Of a DNA stretch of 64,000 nt, positions 16,792 to 26,683 are shown in pieces. Numbering within the stretch: position 1 is the first letter of the stretch; every line of letters starts with the position of its first letter. Source of the DNA: Chryseobacterium oleae (GTDB taxonomy: Bacteria > Bacteroidota > Bacteroidia > Flavobacteriales > Weeksellaceae); NCBI RefSeq assembly GCF_900115055.1, contig NZ_FOVD01000010.1:112546-176545 (forward strand). Reading direction: 5' to 3'. Below the pieces are notes generated by a model. It ran no database searches and was not told where the DNA came from. It saw only the letters and a list, made by a program, of their open reading frames with translations. A program made the position numbers and the translations under genes.

Positions 16792-18714
16792 TTAGTCAAC
16801 GTCTTTATTTAAAAATCTGTTCTCTCTCACCTGCATAGATCCGTTATTGTCAGACAGATAGGTGTTGATATTCTGGTCTGAGGCATTGGTTCCGTCTATA
16901 GCGATGTTCTTTCTTTTGAAAGCCGGTACAGATTCGAATTCGCTTGTACTGTCAAAGCTTTGATAGCGTGAATTGAATTCTTTTAATTTATTTCTTCTCT
17001 CCACAATTCTGTCCTGGTCAACCGCTTTATTCACGAAGGTGAATTCTGATTCTGCAGGTTTTGGAGTTTCAATTTCTATTTTTTCTTCAAAAGCCGGTTT
17101 TGTTTCCGCTTTCGGCTCTTCATATCTTGTCTGGAAGATCGCTTCAACTGCCTGAACCGGAATTTCAGTTACTGCACTTGCAGGCGCTGTAAATTCTGCT
17201 TTTGGCTGACCGTAGTCAGTCTTAGGCTCATTGGACGAAGGCTGATTGTTTACAAAGAAACTGAATTCAACAGGTTTTTCATCTGAAAAAACACTCGTAG
17301 CTGGTGTAGACGGAGTTTCATCTTTTCTGGCATCAAAATCAAATTTAAAAGACTCGATTTCCAGATCATTTGGATCTTCTCCTTCTTCATCATAAGAGAA
17401 TAAGCTGTAAGACTCTTCTTCTGTTTCCTCCTCATTTCTCCAGTCGCGGGAAGCGCTGTTCTGCGTATCTTCCTCTTTATCAAAGAATTTTATTTCTGTT
17501 TTAATTTCTTCTTCCTCAACGATCATTTTTTTTTCAGAAGAGGTCATGCCGAATTGTGGCGCATCGCTGTCCTCGTCATCGAGTCTGAAAGTGTGCTTTC
17601 CTCCGAAATCACGCGTTGGTTCAGAAGTTGTTTCTCTTTCTTCTCTTGTTTTGAAAGGAGAGGATTTTGGCGTCTCAAGACTGTCATTAAGACTGATTCT
17701 GATCTTCTCTGTAGGACCCGCAAATCTTTTGCTGTCATTTGAAAAACCTGTAGCGATGACAAGAACGCTTACAGAATCTCCCAGTTCTTCATCAGCACCC
17801 ACCCCGAAAATAATGTCAGCAGTATTTCCAGCTTCTTTCTGAATGTGGTCCATAATTACCCCGATCTCATCCATGGTCACTTCTTCAGCACCACTTCTGA
17901 TCAATAGAAGGACGTTTTTAGCACCGGTAATCTTGTTGTCATTCAACAATGGAGAGTCTAATGCTTTTTTAACCGCTTCTTCTGCTTTGTTTTCTCCTGA
18001 AGCAATTCCTGTAGACATCAAAGCTGTACCAGAGTTCTGAAGTACAGATTTAGCATCTCTAAAGTCAATGTTTACATCGAAGTAACCGGTAATAACTTCT
18101 GCCATTCCTTTCGCGGCATTGGTTAAAACTTCATCGGCCTTTGAGAATCCCTGCTTGAATCCAAGGTTTCCAAACTGCTGTCTTAATTTATCATTATTGA
18201 TGACAATAAGTGAATCAACATTATTTCTTAGCTTTTCAAGACCAATTTCGGCCTGCTCAAGTCTTCTTTTCCCTTCAAAACTGAAAGGAACGGTAACGAT
18301 ACCCACGGTAAGAATTCCCATGTCTTTAGCTACCTTAGCAATCACAGGAGCAGCTCCGGTACCTGTACCACCGCCCATTCCGGCAGTAATGAACACCATT
18401 TTGGTATTCTGGCCCATAGATGCTTTGATCTCTTCGATGCTTTCAATAGCAGATTTTTCCCCCACTTCAGGATCAGCGCCGGCACCAAGACCTTCTGTGA
18501 TGGTGGTACCAAGCTGTACTTTGTTGGCAACGGGGTTATTATCTAACGTTTGGGCATCCGTATTGCAGACTACGAAGTCTACTCCGTAAATCCCTTTCTC
18601 GTACATGTGTTTCAGCGCGTTGTTTCCACCGCCTCCTACACCGATTACTTTTATGATGGATGAATTTCCTTTTGGCAAATCAAATGAAAATCCTTGTGTA
18701 CCTATATTTTCCAT
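16792..18714 (-). CDS. ftsZ: Cell division protein FtsZ
   Basis: The tubulin-like GTPase that builds the division ring. The GTP-binding signature GGGTGTG is at 114-120, with the T7-type FRDAKSVLQNSG further on. At 640 residues it is far longer than the E. coli protein (383): after the globular core (to about 335) there is an acidic, low-complexity linker of roughly 250 residues, then VPAFKRKNI, which resembles the conserved FtsA-binding peptide, and finally a tail of about 40 residues. The ATG at 18714 is chosen; the upstream extension is repeat DNA. It lies 111 bases after ftsA. Confidence 0.97.
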   Translation of the reverse strand: MENIGTQGFSFDLPKGNSSIIKVIGVGGGGNNALKHMYEKGIYGVDFVVCNTDAQTLDNNPVANKVQLGTTITEGLGAGADPEVGEKSAIESIEEIKASMGQNTKMVFITAGMGGGTGTGAAPVIAKVAKDMGILTVGIVTVPFSFEGKRRLEQAEIGLEKLRNNVDSLIVINNDKLRQQFGNLGFKQGFSKADEVLTNAAKGMAEVITGYFDVNIDFRDAKSVLQNSGTALMSTGIASGENKAEEAVKKALDSPLLNDNKITGAKNVLLLIRSGAEEVTMDEIGVIMDHIQKEAGNTADIIFGVGADEELGDSVSVLVIATGFSNDSKRFAGPTEKIRISLNDSLETPKSSPFKTREERETTSEPTRDFGGKHTFRLDDEDSDAPQFGMTSSEKKMIVEEEEIKTEIKFFDKEEDTQNSASRDWRNEEETEEESYSLFSYDEEGEDPNDLEIESFKFDFDARKDETPSTPATSVFSDEKPVEFSFFVNNQPSSNEPKTDYGQPKAEFTAPASAVTEIPVQAVEAIFQTRYEEPKAETKPAFEEKIEIETPKPAESEFTFVNKAVDQDRIVERRNKLKEFNSRYQSFDSTSEFESVPAFKRKNIAIDGTNASDQNINTYLSDNNGSMQVRENRFLNKDVD

Positions 18715-18825
18715 AACTATGCTTTTTATAATTGATGAGTGATGAATGATAACTGATGAGTGATAAATGGCGTTGGGCAAAAAGCTTTTTATTTATCAAT
18801 TATCAATGATCTTCTATCATTTATA
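18715..18825. repeat. ftsA-ftsZ spacer made of reiterated GATGAGTGAT words
   Basis: The 111-base gap between ftsA and ftsZ contains repeated words such as GATGAGTGATGA and TATCAATTATCAATGATC. Similar words occur at 6030-6060. They carry no open frame other than a spurious extension of ftsZ. Confidence 0.5.
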
Positions 18826-20211
18826 TTACTCTACTTCTTCAAAGAATTTTTTTACTTTTTCCATAAGCGACTGCCCGAAGGTCAATTTCGCTCTTCTGTT
18901 TTCCTGCTGCTCATTAACAACGGGTTGTTGTTCCTGAACCATCGCTGTAGGCTGAACCGCCTGAACTGTTTCTGACTGTGCCACAGCAGCTTCTGCATTG
19001 GCCATTTCCTCTTCCACGAGTTCTTCTGTTTCAGCGCCCTGCTTTTTGTCGCGAATCTTCAAACTCTCCATCAGCAAGCCGATTGAAGTAGCAAATTCCG
19101 GGCCTTTCAGGTACTGATTCTTGTCGTTTGCAATATATTCATTAGCAAATCCGATTCTGCTGTCAAAACCTGTTGTATAATTGGCAAGCTGGCGAAGGTG
19201 CTTCAAGTTGGATCCACCTCCCGTAAGGACAATCCCTGCGATCAGCTTTTTCTTTTGCTCGAATGCTCCGTAAGCTTTTAATTCTGTATTCACCATTTCC
19301 AGGATTTCTTCCACTCTCGCGTTGATGATCTGCGCCAGGGTTTTAAGGGAAATCTCTTTATCCGGCCTTCCGTGAAGTCCGGGAATGGTTACAAATGTGC
19401 TGTCTTTTTCCAGTTCCGGAACTGCAGAACCGAATTTTACTTTCAGTTGTTCTGCATGTTTCTCGATAATGGAGCAGCCTTCTTTGATATCTTCCGTAAT
19501 GATACCGCCTCCGTAAGGAATGACGCAGGTATGACGGATGATATTATCTTTGAAGATCGCAATATCTGTAGTACCGCCGCCTATATCTACGATAGCAACG
19601 CCGGCTTCTTTTTCTTCTTTCGTTAATACAGCTTCTGAAGACGCCAGAGGTTCCAGGGTAAGGGCTTCCATTTCAAGGCCTGCTTCTCTTACACATCTTG
19701 CGATGTTTCTGATGCTGCCCATCTGTCCTACTACCACGTGGAAGTTAGCTTCCAAACGCTTCCCATGCATTCCTACGGGCTCCTGAATTTCACCTTCGGA
19801 ATCCACTTTATATTCCTGGGGAAGAACATGGATGATTTCTTCTCCGGGAAGCATTACCAGCTTTTTTACCTGATCTTTCAGGGCTTCAATGTCGTCGTCT
19901 GTAATAAATTTGTCCGGATGCTCACGCATGATATAGTCGGAATGCTGAAGAGAACGGATATGTTTTCCTGCAATACCTACTGTGACCTTACGGATAGGAA
20001 CTCCTGCGCTGGATTGTGCTTCAGAAACGGCCGCCTTGATTGAATTAATGGTTTGTGAAATATTATTCACAATACCTTTATGAACTCCAAGACTTTTGGC
20101 CTTCCCAACGCCGAGAACTTCTATCTTCCCGTGTGCATTCCTCCTTCCGACAATCGCGACAATCTTCGTTGTCCCGATGTCCAGACCTACTGAATACTCT
20201 TGATTTTCCAT
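18826..20211 (-). CDS. ftsA: Cell division protein FtsA
   Basis: An actin-like ATPase of 461 residues that tethers FtsZ to the membrane and recruits later division proteins. The phosphate-1 loop VGLDIGTTKIVAIVG is at 8-22, phosphate-2 VAIVDIGGGTTDIAIF near 205-220, and the adenosine loop IVLTGGGSNLKHL near 333-345. A Gln/Val/Pro-rich linker leads to a C-terminal amphipathic helix (QSLMEKVKKFFEEVE), the expected membrane-targeting sequence. It follows ftsQ after 109 bases that contain a 45-nt structured repeat. Confidence 0.97.
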   Translation of the reverse strand: MENQEYSVGLDIGTTKIVAIVGRRNAHGKIEVLGVGKAKSLGVHKGIVNNISQTINSIKAAVSEAQSSAGVPIRKVTVGIAGKHIRSLQHSDYIMREHPDKFITDDDIEALKDQVKKLVMLPGEEIIHVLPQEYKVDSEGEIQEPVGMHGKRLEANFHVVVGQMGSIRNIARCVREAGLEMEALTLEPLASSEAVLTKEEKEAGVAIVDIGGGTTDIAIFKDNIIRHTCVIPYGGGIITEDIKEGCSIIEKHAEQLKVKFGSAVPELEKDSTFVTIPGLHGRPDKEISLKTLAQIINARVEEILEMVNTELKAYGAFEQKKKLIAGIVLTGGGSNLKHLRQLANYTTGFDSRIGFANEYIANDKNQYLKGPEFATSIGLLMESLKIRDKKQGAETEELVEEEMANAEAAVAQSETVQAVQPTAMVQEQQPVVNEQQENRRAKLTFGQSLMEKVKKFFEEVE

Positions 20212-20273
20212 TTTATGTCGATTTGATTTTTTTCTACTTTTTCATGTCTGGGACTTGTCCCGTTTTTTTAATC

Positions 20274-20318
20274 AATTGGATTTTATCCAATTCTATGTTA
20301 AATCGTCCCTTTGGGACT
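20274..20318 (-). repeat. 45-nt intercistronic hairpin element, copy A (ftsQ-ftsA)
   Basis: On the plus strand: AATTGGAT-TTT-ATCCAATT (8-bp stem, triloop), four bases, GTTAAATC, then GTCCC-TTT-GGGAC and T. It starts two bases after the ftsQ stop codon in the direction of transcription. The same layout with the same length occurs at 23921-23965 and 29857-29901. Confidence 0.75.
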
Positions 20319-20320
20319 CT

Positions 20321-21283
20321 TTATTCTATTTTTACCTTTGCTTTGGGCTTTGCTGCCGTGGGCTTTTTCTCTGTCTTTTTCGTTTCCTTTGGTTTGGCGG
20401 TCGTTTTTGGCTTTGCTTTTTCCTTAGGCTTTGCTGCAGGTGTTTTTGCTTTCTTCGTTTCAGTTTTAGGCATTACGTCCGGTTTTTTAGCTGCAGCCAG
20501 TGCCGGGGCTTTGGCCAGTTCCAGATTTCCTGCTTTCAAAATACTGTCGTTTTCTTTGAAATAAGGATTTAAAGTGGTTACAATCTGGTTCTGGTATTTC
20601 ACTGAAACCATGCTGTACTTTTGTGGATCTTGAAATACAAGGTATTTTTCCACGAAAGTTTTTAAGCCTTTAACTTTAAATTCAATATTATCAAGATCTC
20701 CTATTTCTACTTTATAATTTCCGTCACTGGTGAGGAGATTATAGTCGCCTTTGCTTTTTGAAATTCCGATAAAGAATTTTTTACTGAAATCATCTTTATC
20801 AATCTTTTCCACTAATTCTGCCAGTTTTTCATACTCATCCGGATTAATATTTCCTGTCACCAGCATGCATGGATGCGAATAGGTTTTGGAAATGGGAAAT
20901 TCAACTCCTTTTTCATCTACATAGAAGTCTCTTCCGTCTTTATTCAGTCTGAAAACAGGAACTCTCTGCTTAATATCCAGATAAAGCTTCCCGTTTAAAT
21001 TCAAATAGACATTGGCACTGTCTACCGCCGGAAGTGAATTGATTTTCTTTTCCAATACCGGAATATTCAGGTCTCCTACTTTCCCGGAAGGATTTTCTTT
21101 TTTTACAATTTCCCGGATATCTTTTTCATCAATGAAGTATACGGGAGTTTTTTCATTCATTTTTACAGAAATCTTATTGTCCGTAATCTTCTGGCCGCTG
21201 AATCTCTTCAATGAGAAACTCAGCAGTAATCCAAGGATGATCACTGTGACAGCAATTTTTAATATTCTGTATTTATTTTTCAT
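20321..21283 (-). CDS. ftsQ: FtsQ-type cell division protein
   Basis: A bitopic membrane protein of 320 residues. A short cytoplasmic start, one transmembrane helix (about 9-25) and a periplasmic region that begins with a POTRA-like segment (ISVKMNEKTPVYFIDEKDIREIV) are followed by an FtsQ beta domain. From about residue 250 the protein ends in a Lys/Pro/Ala/Thr-rich tail with repeated KPKxKAKPKTTAKPKE motifs, absent from the E. coli protein and possibly cell-wall or surface interacting. The position between murC and ftsA agrees with the assignment. Confidence 0.88.
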   Translation of the reverse strand: MKNKYRILKIAVTVIILGLLLSFSLKRFSGQKITDNKISVKMNEKTPVYFIDEKDIREIVKKENPSGKVGDLNIPVLEKKINSLPAVDSANVYLNLNGKLYLDIKQRVPVFRLNKDGRDFYVDEKGVEFPISKTYSHPCMLVTGNINPDEYEKLAELVEKIDKDDFSKKFFIGISKSKGDYNLLTSDGNYKVEIGDLDNIEFKVKGLKTFVEKYLVFQDPQKYSMVSVKYQNQIVTTLNPYFKENDSILKAGNLELAKAPALAAAKKPDVMPKTETKKAKTPAAKPKEKAKPKTTAKPKETKKTEKKPTAAKPKAKVKIE

Positions 21284-21367
21284 ATATTTTGTACAATGTA
21301 TAAAGTACAGTGTACTGTGTATTTTAATTAGTTATTTTATTAAATAATCTCTGTACATTAATACTTT

Positions 21368-22741
21368 TTAAATTTTACTTTGTACAGAAGCATTTATCCA
21401 TTCCGTAATAGGATCATACAGGGTATCAATGTTTCCTGCGCCTACCGTGAGAAGGATGTCAAAATCTTTTTGTTTTATTTTATCAAAAGCATCGGACAGA
21501 TCCGATTTTTCTTTTTTGTCTAAATTCACTTTTTCCAATAACCAGCCGGATGTTATTCCTTCGAAATTTTCTTGAAGTTCTCTTGCCGGATAAATGTCGA
21601 GAAGGATCAGTTCATCTGCTTTGCTTAAACTTTCTGCGAACCCATCTGCGAAATCTCTAGTTCTGCTGAAAAGATGCGGCTGGAAAACCACTAACAGTTT
21701 TTTCTCCGGATAAAAGGTTCTGATTGAGCTCACGACCGCATTGATCTCTGTCGGATGGTGGGCATAATCATCAATATAAATTTTACCGTTTGGATAAATA
21801 TGCTTGGTGTATCTTCTTTTAATTCCTTTAAAATTGGCAATAGCCTTTTTCAGCGTTTCAAAATCTACGCCTAAATTGTGAAGGATAGCCAATGCTGCTG
21901 TTGCATTTTCCACATTATGGATGCCCGGAATTTCCCAAACAAAATCTTTTACCGTTTCAGATGGAGTATGGAAATCAAAATAGATCTTATCATGATCCAT
22001 ACGCAGGTTGTCTGAATAGTAATCTGCTTTTTCATTGACGGCGTAAGTCTGATGGTCTCTGCCGATGTCCAGTCCTTTTCTTACAAATAACTGTCTGTCA
22101 TTCGGAACGAGTGCCGCAAACTGCTTGAACCCTTCTTCAATATGGCTTTTGTCGCCGTAAATATCCAGGTGATCAGCATCAGTAGAAGTTACTACAGCCC
22201 AGTCCGGAGAAAGGGTCAGGAAGCTTCTGTCATATTCGTCGGCTTCTACTACCGAATATTGTGTGCCGTTATACAGGAAGTTTGATCTGAAATTTTCAGA
22301 AATACCGCCTAAAAAGCATGAAAACGGAAGGTCAGCTTCTTTGCACAGGTGTGAGACCAATGTAGAGGTTGTTGTTTTTCCGTGAGTTCCTGCTACAGCG
22401 ATACAGTCCGTATTCTCTGTGATCAGGCCTAAAACTTTGGCACGTTTTAAAACTTCAAAATGATTCTGGTTGAAATAATCTAAGATCCCCAATGTTTTGA
22501 TGGCAGGAGTATAGATCACCAAGGTGTTTTCTTTTTGAAGTCCGGTTACTTTTTCGTCAATATGATCTTCGAAAACGATATCAATTCCTTCTTTCATCAG
22601 TTGGGTCGTAAGCTTGGTGTTGGTCTTGTCATAGCCCAGCACTTTTTTGCCCGAAGCATTGAAATAACGCGCCAAAGCACTCATTCCAATCCCTCCGATT
22701 CCTACGAAGTAATAATTTTGATATGTTTCAAGAATTTTCAT
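21368..22741 (-). CDS. murC: UDP-N-acetylmuramate--L-alanine ligase
   Basis: Cytoplasmic peptidoglycan ligase, 457 residues, adding L-Ala to UDP-MurNAc. The N-terminal nucleotide-binding part has YFVGIGGIGMSALA (11-24), the ATP loop is AVAGTHGKTTTST (115-127), followed by VVEADEYDRSF and YIDDYAHHPTEI. It precedes ftsQ in the cluster. The last five codons (VQSKI and stop) coincide with a TGTACAAAGTAAA word that recurs in the ftsW-murD spacer, suggesting that the gene end was shaped by a repeat. Confidence 0.97.
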   Translation of the reverse strand: MKILETYQNYYFVGIGGIGMSALARYFNASGKKVLGYDKTNTKLTTQLMKEGIDIVFEDHIDEKVTGLQKENTLVIYTPAIKTLGILDYFNQNHFEVLKRAKVLGLITENTDCIAVAGTHGKTTTSTLVSHLCKEADLPFSCFLGGISENFRSNFLYNGTQYSVVEADEYDRSFLTLSPDWAVVTSTDADHLDIYGDKSHIEEGFKQFAALVPNDRQLFVRKGLDIGRDHQTYAVNEKADYYSDNLRMDHDKIYFDFHTPSETVKDFVWEIPGIHNVENATAALAILHNLGVDFETLKKAIANFKGIKRRYTKHIYPNGKIYIDDYAHHPTEINAVVSSIRTFYPEKKLLVVFQPHLFSRTRDFADGFAESLSKADELILLDIYPARELQENFEGITSGWLLEKVNLDKKEKSDLSDAFDKIKQKDFDILLTVGAGNIDTLYDPITEWINASVQSKI

Positions 22742-22794
22742 ACTTATTAAAAAATTTAAAGATTAAATGATTGAAGAATTAACCTATTATCAAA

Positions 22795-23898
22795 TTATCT
22801 CATTAACATGCTAAATATCTCATCTACAATCTCTTTTGCGGCATTGGGCTTAGCAAAATATTCCATATTCTGAGACATCTCATTTCTCACATTGGCACTG
22901 TTGCAGATTTCTTCCAGAATATTCCAGAATTTTTCCTGTACTTCAGAGTCTTTTACCATTCTTGCTGCATTTTTTTCAACCAGATTCATGGCATTTTTGG
23001 TCTGGTGGTCTTCCGCCGCAAACGGGAAAGGGACCAGAAGAACCGGCTTTTTAGCAACCGCCAACTCTGAAATGGCAATGGCTCCGGCTCTTGAAACAAT
23101 GATGTCTGCTGCAGAGTAGGCCAGTTCCATGTCCTTGATGAACTCCAGGATCTGAATGTTTCTGCAGTGCGTATCTTTTGTTTCTTCTAAAATATCTTTA
23201 TAATCAAGCTTTCCTGTTTGCCAGATCAGCTGATAGTCTTTATTGACAAGTTCATTTAAATGAGATCTCCAGGCATTGTTTAATGTTCTGGAGCCCAAAG
23301 AACCACCTACTGAAAGAATGGTAAGTTTATCTTTGCTCAGTCCCATTTTTTCTTTTGCCAGATCTGTTTCTGTCATTCCTGTGATGATATTCTCACGAAT
23401 AGGATTTCCCAGGAATTTTATTTTTTCAGCTGGAAAACCTTCCACTTTCGGATAAGCCGTGAAAACGGCTTTGGCTTTTTTACTTAATATTTTATTGGTT
23501 ACGCCTGCATGGGCATTCTGCTCCTGAATAAAGATGGGAATTCCCAATTTATTGGCTTCATACAAAGCAGGTCCGCTTGCAAAACCTCCGGTTCCAACTG
23601 CAAAATCGGGAGCGAAATTTCTAATGATCTTCTTTGATCTTGACAAGCTTTTCAAAATTTTGAAAGGCAACCCTAAATTCGACAACATATTTCCTCTGTC
23701 GATTCCGGCAATATCAATTCCTTCAATTTTATAACCTGCCTGTGGAACTTTTTCCATTTCCATTTTTCCGTTGGCTCCGATGAACAAAAATTCTGTATCA
23801 GGAAATCTTTTTCTGATTTCGTCTGCAATAGCGATAGCCGGGAAGATGTGTCCTCCTGTTCCGCCGCCTGATAGTAATACTTTTAGTTTTTTGTTCAT
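22795..23898 (-). CDS. murG: UDP-GlcNAc--lipid I GlcNAc transferase MurG
   Basis: Membrane-associated glycosyltransferase of 367 residues that converts lipid I to lipid II. The N-terminal glycine-rich loop LLSGGGTGGHIFPA (8-21), the HAGVTNKILSKKAK stretch and the C-terminal donor-site SRAGAIAISELAVAKKPVLL are diagnostic. It lies between ftsW and murC. The 69-base gap to ftsW is filled by a structured repeat (copy B). Confidence 0.97.
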   Translation of the reverse strand: MNKKLKVLLSGGGTGGHIFPAIAIADEIRKRFPDTEFLFIGANGKMEMEKVPQAGYKIEGIDIAGIDRGNMLSNLGLPFKILKSLSRSKKIIRNFAPDFAVGTGGFASGPALYEANKLGIPIFIQEQNAHAGVTNKILSKKAKAVFTAYPKVEGFPAEKIKFLGNPIRENIITGMTETDLAKEKMGLSKDKLTILSVGGSLGSRTLNNAWRSHLNELVNKDYQLIWQTGKLDYKDILEETKDTHCRNIQILEFIKDMELAYSAADIIVSRAGAIAISELAVAKKPVLLVPFPFAAEDHQTKNAMNLVEKNAARMVKDSEVQEKFWNILEEICNSANVRNEMSQNMEYFAKPNAAKEIVDEIFSMLMR

Positions 23899-23920
23899 TT
23901 TCTTTTTATGTTGATGGACT

Positions 23921-23965
23921 GATAGGACTGCGTCCTATCTTTTGTTAAATCGTCCCGTTGGGACT
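23921..23965 (-). repeat. 45-nt intercistronic hairpin element, copy B (ftsW-murG)
   Basis: On the plus strand: GATAGGAC-TGC-GTCCTATC, TTTT, GTTAAATC, GTCCC-GTT-GGGAC, T. It begins two bases after the ftsW stop in transcription order and shares TAAAGAGTCCC across the stop codon with copy A. Confidence 0.8.
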
Positions 23966-23967
23966 CT

Positions 23968-25206
23968 TTATGCAATATCATTAATTTCTGCTACGCTTTG
24001 TTTTTTGCCCATTCCTTCTTCATCGTATATCTGGATTCTTGAGCTTATATTTAAAATAATTCCAAGCTGGAGGTACGTCACCAGCATAGAGGTTCCTCCG
24101 TAACTTATCAATGGCAGCGGCTGTCCTGTTACCGGGATCAGATTGACTGCTACAGCAATATTTACTGCAAGCTGAATGAAGATCATCACCCCGAGACTGA
24201 GCACGAGCAGGGACCCGAAAAACGCGGGCATTTTGCTGGCAATCATCACGATTCTGATCATCATAATGAGATACAGACATATCAGGAAAGCGGCACCAAT
24301 CAGTCCGTATTCTTCTACAATCACGGCAAAAATAAAGTCGGAGGCAGACTGTGGAAGCATTTGTTTCAATGCACTTTTTCCAGGTCCCATTCCGGTAATT
24401 CCACCATGTACGATGGCGGCTTTGGCTTGCATTACCTGATAGTTTTTAGCTTTTACGCTTTCATCATCTACATCAGCGGTTTTTGCTTTGCTGGAGGTAA
24501 ATGTTTCGATACGGCTCATCCATGTATGCACACGGTTTCCGCCGATCAGATTGGTGTTTAATGCGATAATCAGGAAGAAAACAATGGCTACAAAAGAGGA
24601 AGAGATGAACCCAGCAATGTATTTCCAGTGGAGTTGCCCTATAATCAGAACAATCACGGAAACCATCAGGATCATCAATGCCGTAGAACCGTTGTCTTTC
24701 GCTACCAGTACAAATACCAGCAGGATAGGTCCGAAGATGTACATAATGTTCTCTATCGGAAGTCTTTCCCGGGTTATTTTCTTGGTCAGATATCTACAGA
24801 GATAAATGATCAGCATTAAAAACGCAAATGACGAAGGCTGGAAGGAGATAGGGGTTCCGGGGATTTTCAACCATCTTGAAGCACTGGCTCCATCAATGGT
24901 CTGACCCGTAAACATGGTGACCACAAGGAGGACTATCATTAAACCGAGCAGAATACTGCTGAGCTTTCCGATGTACTCGTATTTCACCATTCCTACCACT
25001 CTCATGATCACAAGACCTAAGACCACAAAGAACATATGCTTGATAACGTGACCTGTTGTGGTCCCGTTATTAACGATATATTCCAGATTTGAACTTGCAG
25101 AGTATACAGGGAAAATAGAGAAAATGGAGATCACAAGGATGACCATCCAAAGTACTTTATCGCCCTTTAGAAATTCAATTCTGCTTTCTGTGTTCTGTTC
25201 GTCCAT
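23968..25206 (-). CDS. ftsW: SEDS-family peptidoglycan polymerase FtsW
   Basis: A polytopic inner-membrane protein of 412 residues with about ten helices, the septal glycan polymerase that works with the transpeptidase FtsI. SEDS hallmarks are ASRWLKIPGTPISFQPSSFA, KDNGSTALMI, and near the end NLIPVTGQPLPLISYGGTSM. The ATG at 25206 gives MDEQNTESRIEFLKGDK; the longer frame to 25254 is spacer DNA with TGTAC words. It follows murD. Confidence 0.96.
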   Translation of the reverse strand: MDEQNTESRIEFLKGDKVLWMVILVISIFSIFPVYSASSNLEYIVNNGTTTGHVIKHMFFVVLGLVIMRVVGMVKYEYIGKLSSILLGLMIVLLVVTMFTGQTIDGASASRWLKIPGTPISFQPSSFAFLMLIIYLCRYLTKKITRERLPIENIMYIFGPILLVFVLVAKDNGSTALMILMVSVIVLIIGQLHWKYIAGFISSSFVAIVFFLIIALNTNLIGGNRVHTWMSRIETFTSSKAKTADVDDESVKAKNYQVMQAKAAIVHGGITGMGPGKSALKQMLPQSASDFIFAVIVEEYGLIGAAFLICLYLIMMIRIVMIASKMPAFFGSLLVLSLGVMIFIQLAVNIAVAVNLIPVTGQPLPLISYGGTSMLVTYLQLGIILNISSRIQIYDEEGMGKKQSVAEINDIA

Positions 25207-25273
25207 ATTTTTGTATTCATGTATGATGTACAAAGTAAAATGTACTTTTGACATCCGACATTTTACTTTTTAC

Positions 25274-26599
25274 TTACTTTAATACCTGCTCTTTAAACTG
25301 TTTTCCTCTGTCTTCATAGCTTTTAAACAGGTCAAAACTTGCACAGCATGGGGAAAGTAAAACGGTATCTCCGCTTTTGGCCAGTGATTTTGATATTTTC
25401 ACGGCTTCTTCCATGCTTGATGTATCATAGATGAATTCTTTTTTGTCTTTAAAGAAGTCTATGATCTTTGTATTGTCTATTCCAAGACATACAATGGCTT
25501 TTACTTTTCTTTTAACAAGCTCCTCAATTTCTGAGTAGTCGTTTCCTTTATCTAATCCTCCCACGATCCAAACCGTTGGAGTTTTCATGCTTTCTAAAGC
25601 GTAGTAGGTTGCATTTACATTCGTTGCCTTGCTGTCGTTGATGTATTTTACACCATTGGCTTCCGTTACGAATTCAAGTCTGTGCTCTACCGCCTGGAAT
25701 GTCATCAGTGAGTTTCTGATGCTTTCATTGTTGATTTCCAGTATTTTACCGGCTATTGAAGCGGCTAAGCTATTGGCCACATTGTGATTTCCAAGAAGGG
25801 ACAACTTGTCGATCTTCATGGAAAACTCATCCTTCATTTTAACTACGATCTCATCACCATCAATGAAACCACCTTCAGACAATTTTTCTTTTGTCGAGAA
25901 GGGAATCATTTTCGCTTTTATTTCCAGCTTCTCAAGAATGGTTTTACTCATTTCGTCATCTTTGTTGTAGATGAAGAAGTTGTCATTTTCCTGATTCTCA
26001 GCAATTCTGAATTTAGCTAAAGCATATTCTTCATAATTGTAGTTGTACTGATCCAGGTGATCCTGAGACAGATTCAACAGCAGGGAAATGTAAGGTCTGA
26101 AGTTCTGAATATCATCCAGCTGGAAAGAACTTACCTCCAGTACATAATATTCATGGTTTTCATCAGCCACCTGTTTTGCAAAGCTGTATCCTATATTTCC
26201 TCCCAATCCTACATTCAGTCCTTCATTTTTCAGGATGTAGTAGATCAGGGAAGTTGTCGTTGTTTTTCCGTTGCTTCCTGTGATGGCGATGATTTTGGCA
26301 TCTGTAAATTCTGAAGCGAACTCAATTTCAGAGGAAAGTCTGATTCCTTTCTCATGAATTTTGTGAACGATCTCTGCCTTTTTGGGAATTCCCGGGCTTT
26401 TTACGATCCAGTCGGCATTTAATATTCTTTCTTCGTTGTGGTTTCCTTCTTCAAATTCAATTTCATTTTCGGCTAAAAACTGCTTGTAGTTATCCTTAAT
26501 AGCTCCTTTGTCTGAAAGGAAAACCTCCAGACCCTGTTTTTTCGCTAAATAAGCAGCTCCGCATCCGCTCTCTCCACCTCCTAAAACAACTATTTTCAT
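25274..26599 (-). CDS. murD: UDP-MurNAc-L-Ala--D-glutamate ligase
   Basis: Cytoplasmic Mur ligase of 441 residues adding D-Glu. It shows the N-terminal GGGESGCGAAYLA loop, the ATP loop IAITGSNGKTTTTS (105-118), the NLSQDHLDQY stretch, the NDSKATNVNAT motif and LSPCCASFDLFKSYEDRGKQ at the C terminus. It lies between mraY and ftsW. Confidence 0.97.
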   Translation of the reverse strand: MKIVVLGGGESGCGAAYLAKKQGLEVFLSDKGAIKDNYKQFLAENEIEFEEGNHNEERILNADWIVKSPGIPKKAEIVHKIHEKGIRLSSEIEFASEFTDAKIIAITGSNGKTTTTSLIYYILKNEGLNVGLGGNIGYSFAKQVADENHEYYVLEVSSFQLDDIQNFRPYISLLLNLSQDHLDQYNYNYEEYALAKFRIAENQENDNFFIYNKDDEMSKTILEKLEIKAKMIPFSTKEKLSEGGFIDGDEIVVKMKDEFSMKIDKLSLLGNHNVANSLAASIAGKILEINNESIRNSLMTFQAVEHRLEFVTEANGVKYINDSKATNVNATYYALESMKTPTVWIVGGLDKGNDYSEIEELVKRKVKAIVCLGIDNTKIIDFFKDKKEFIYDTSSMEEAVKISKSLAKSGDTVLLSPCCASFDLFKSYEDRGKQFKEQVLK

Positions 26600-26683
26600 A
26601 TCTATTTTGATTTAATGATTGAAAGATTTAAATGATTCAAAAATTTTTAAATACTTAAATTTTTCAATATTTTAAATGATTGG

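Noticed and set aside
17546..18589. Several long plus-strand ORFs antisense to ftsZ
   Set aside because: They mirror the codon bias of ftsZ on the other strand and have no start signals or family features.
18715..18780. Longer N terminus of FtsZ starting at 18780
   Set aside because: The extra 22 residues are translated from the reiterated spacer words and do not resemble any FtsZ start.
25207..25254. Longer N terminus of FtsW starting at 25254
   Set aside because: It covers the TGTAC-type spacer; the ATG at 25206 gives a normal start before the first helix.
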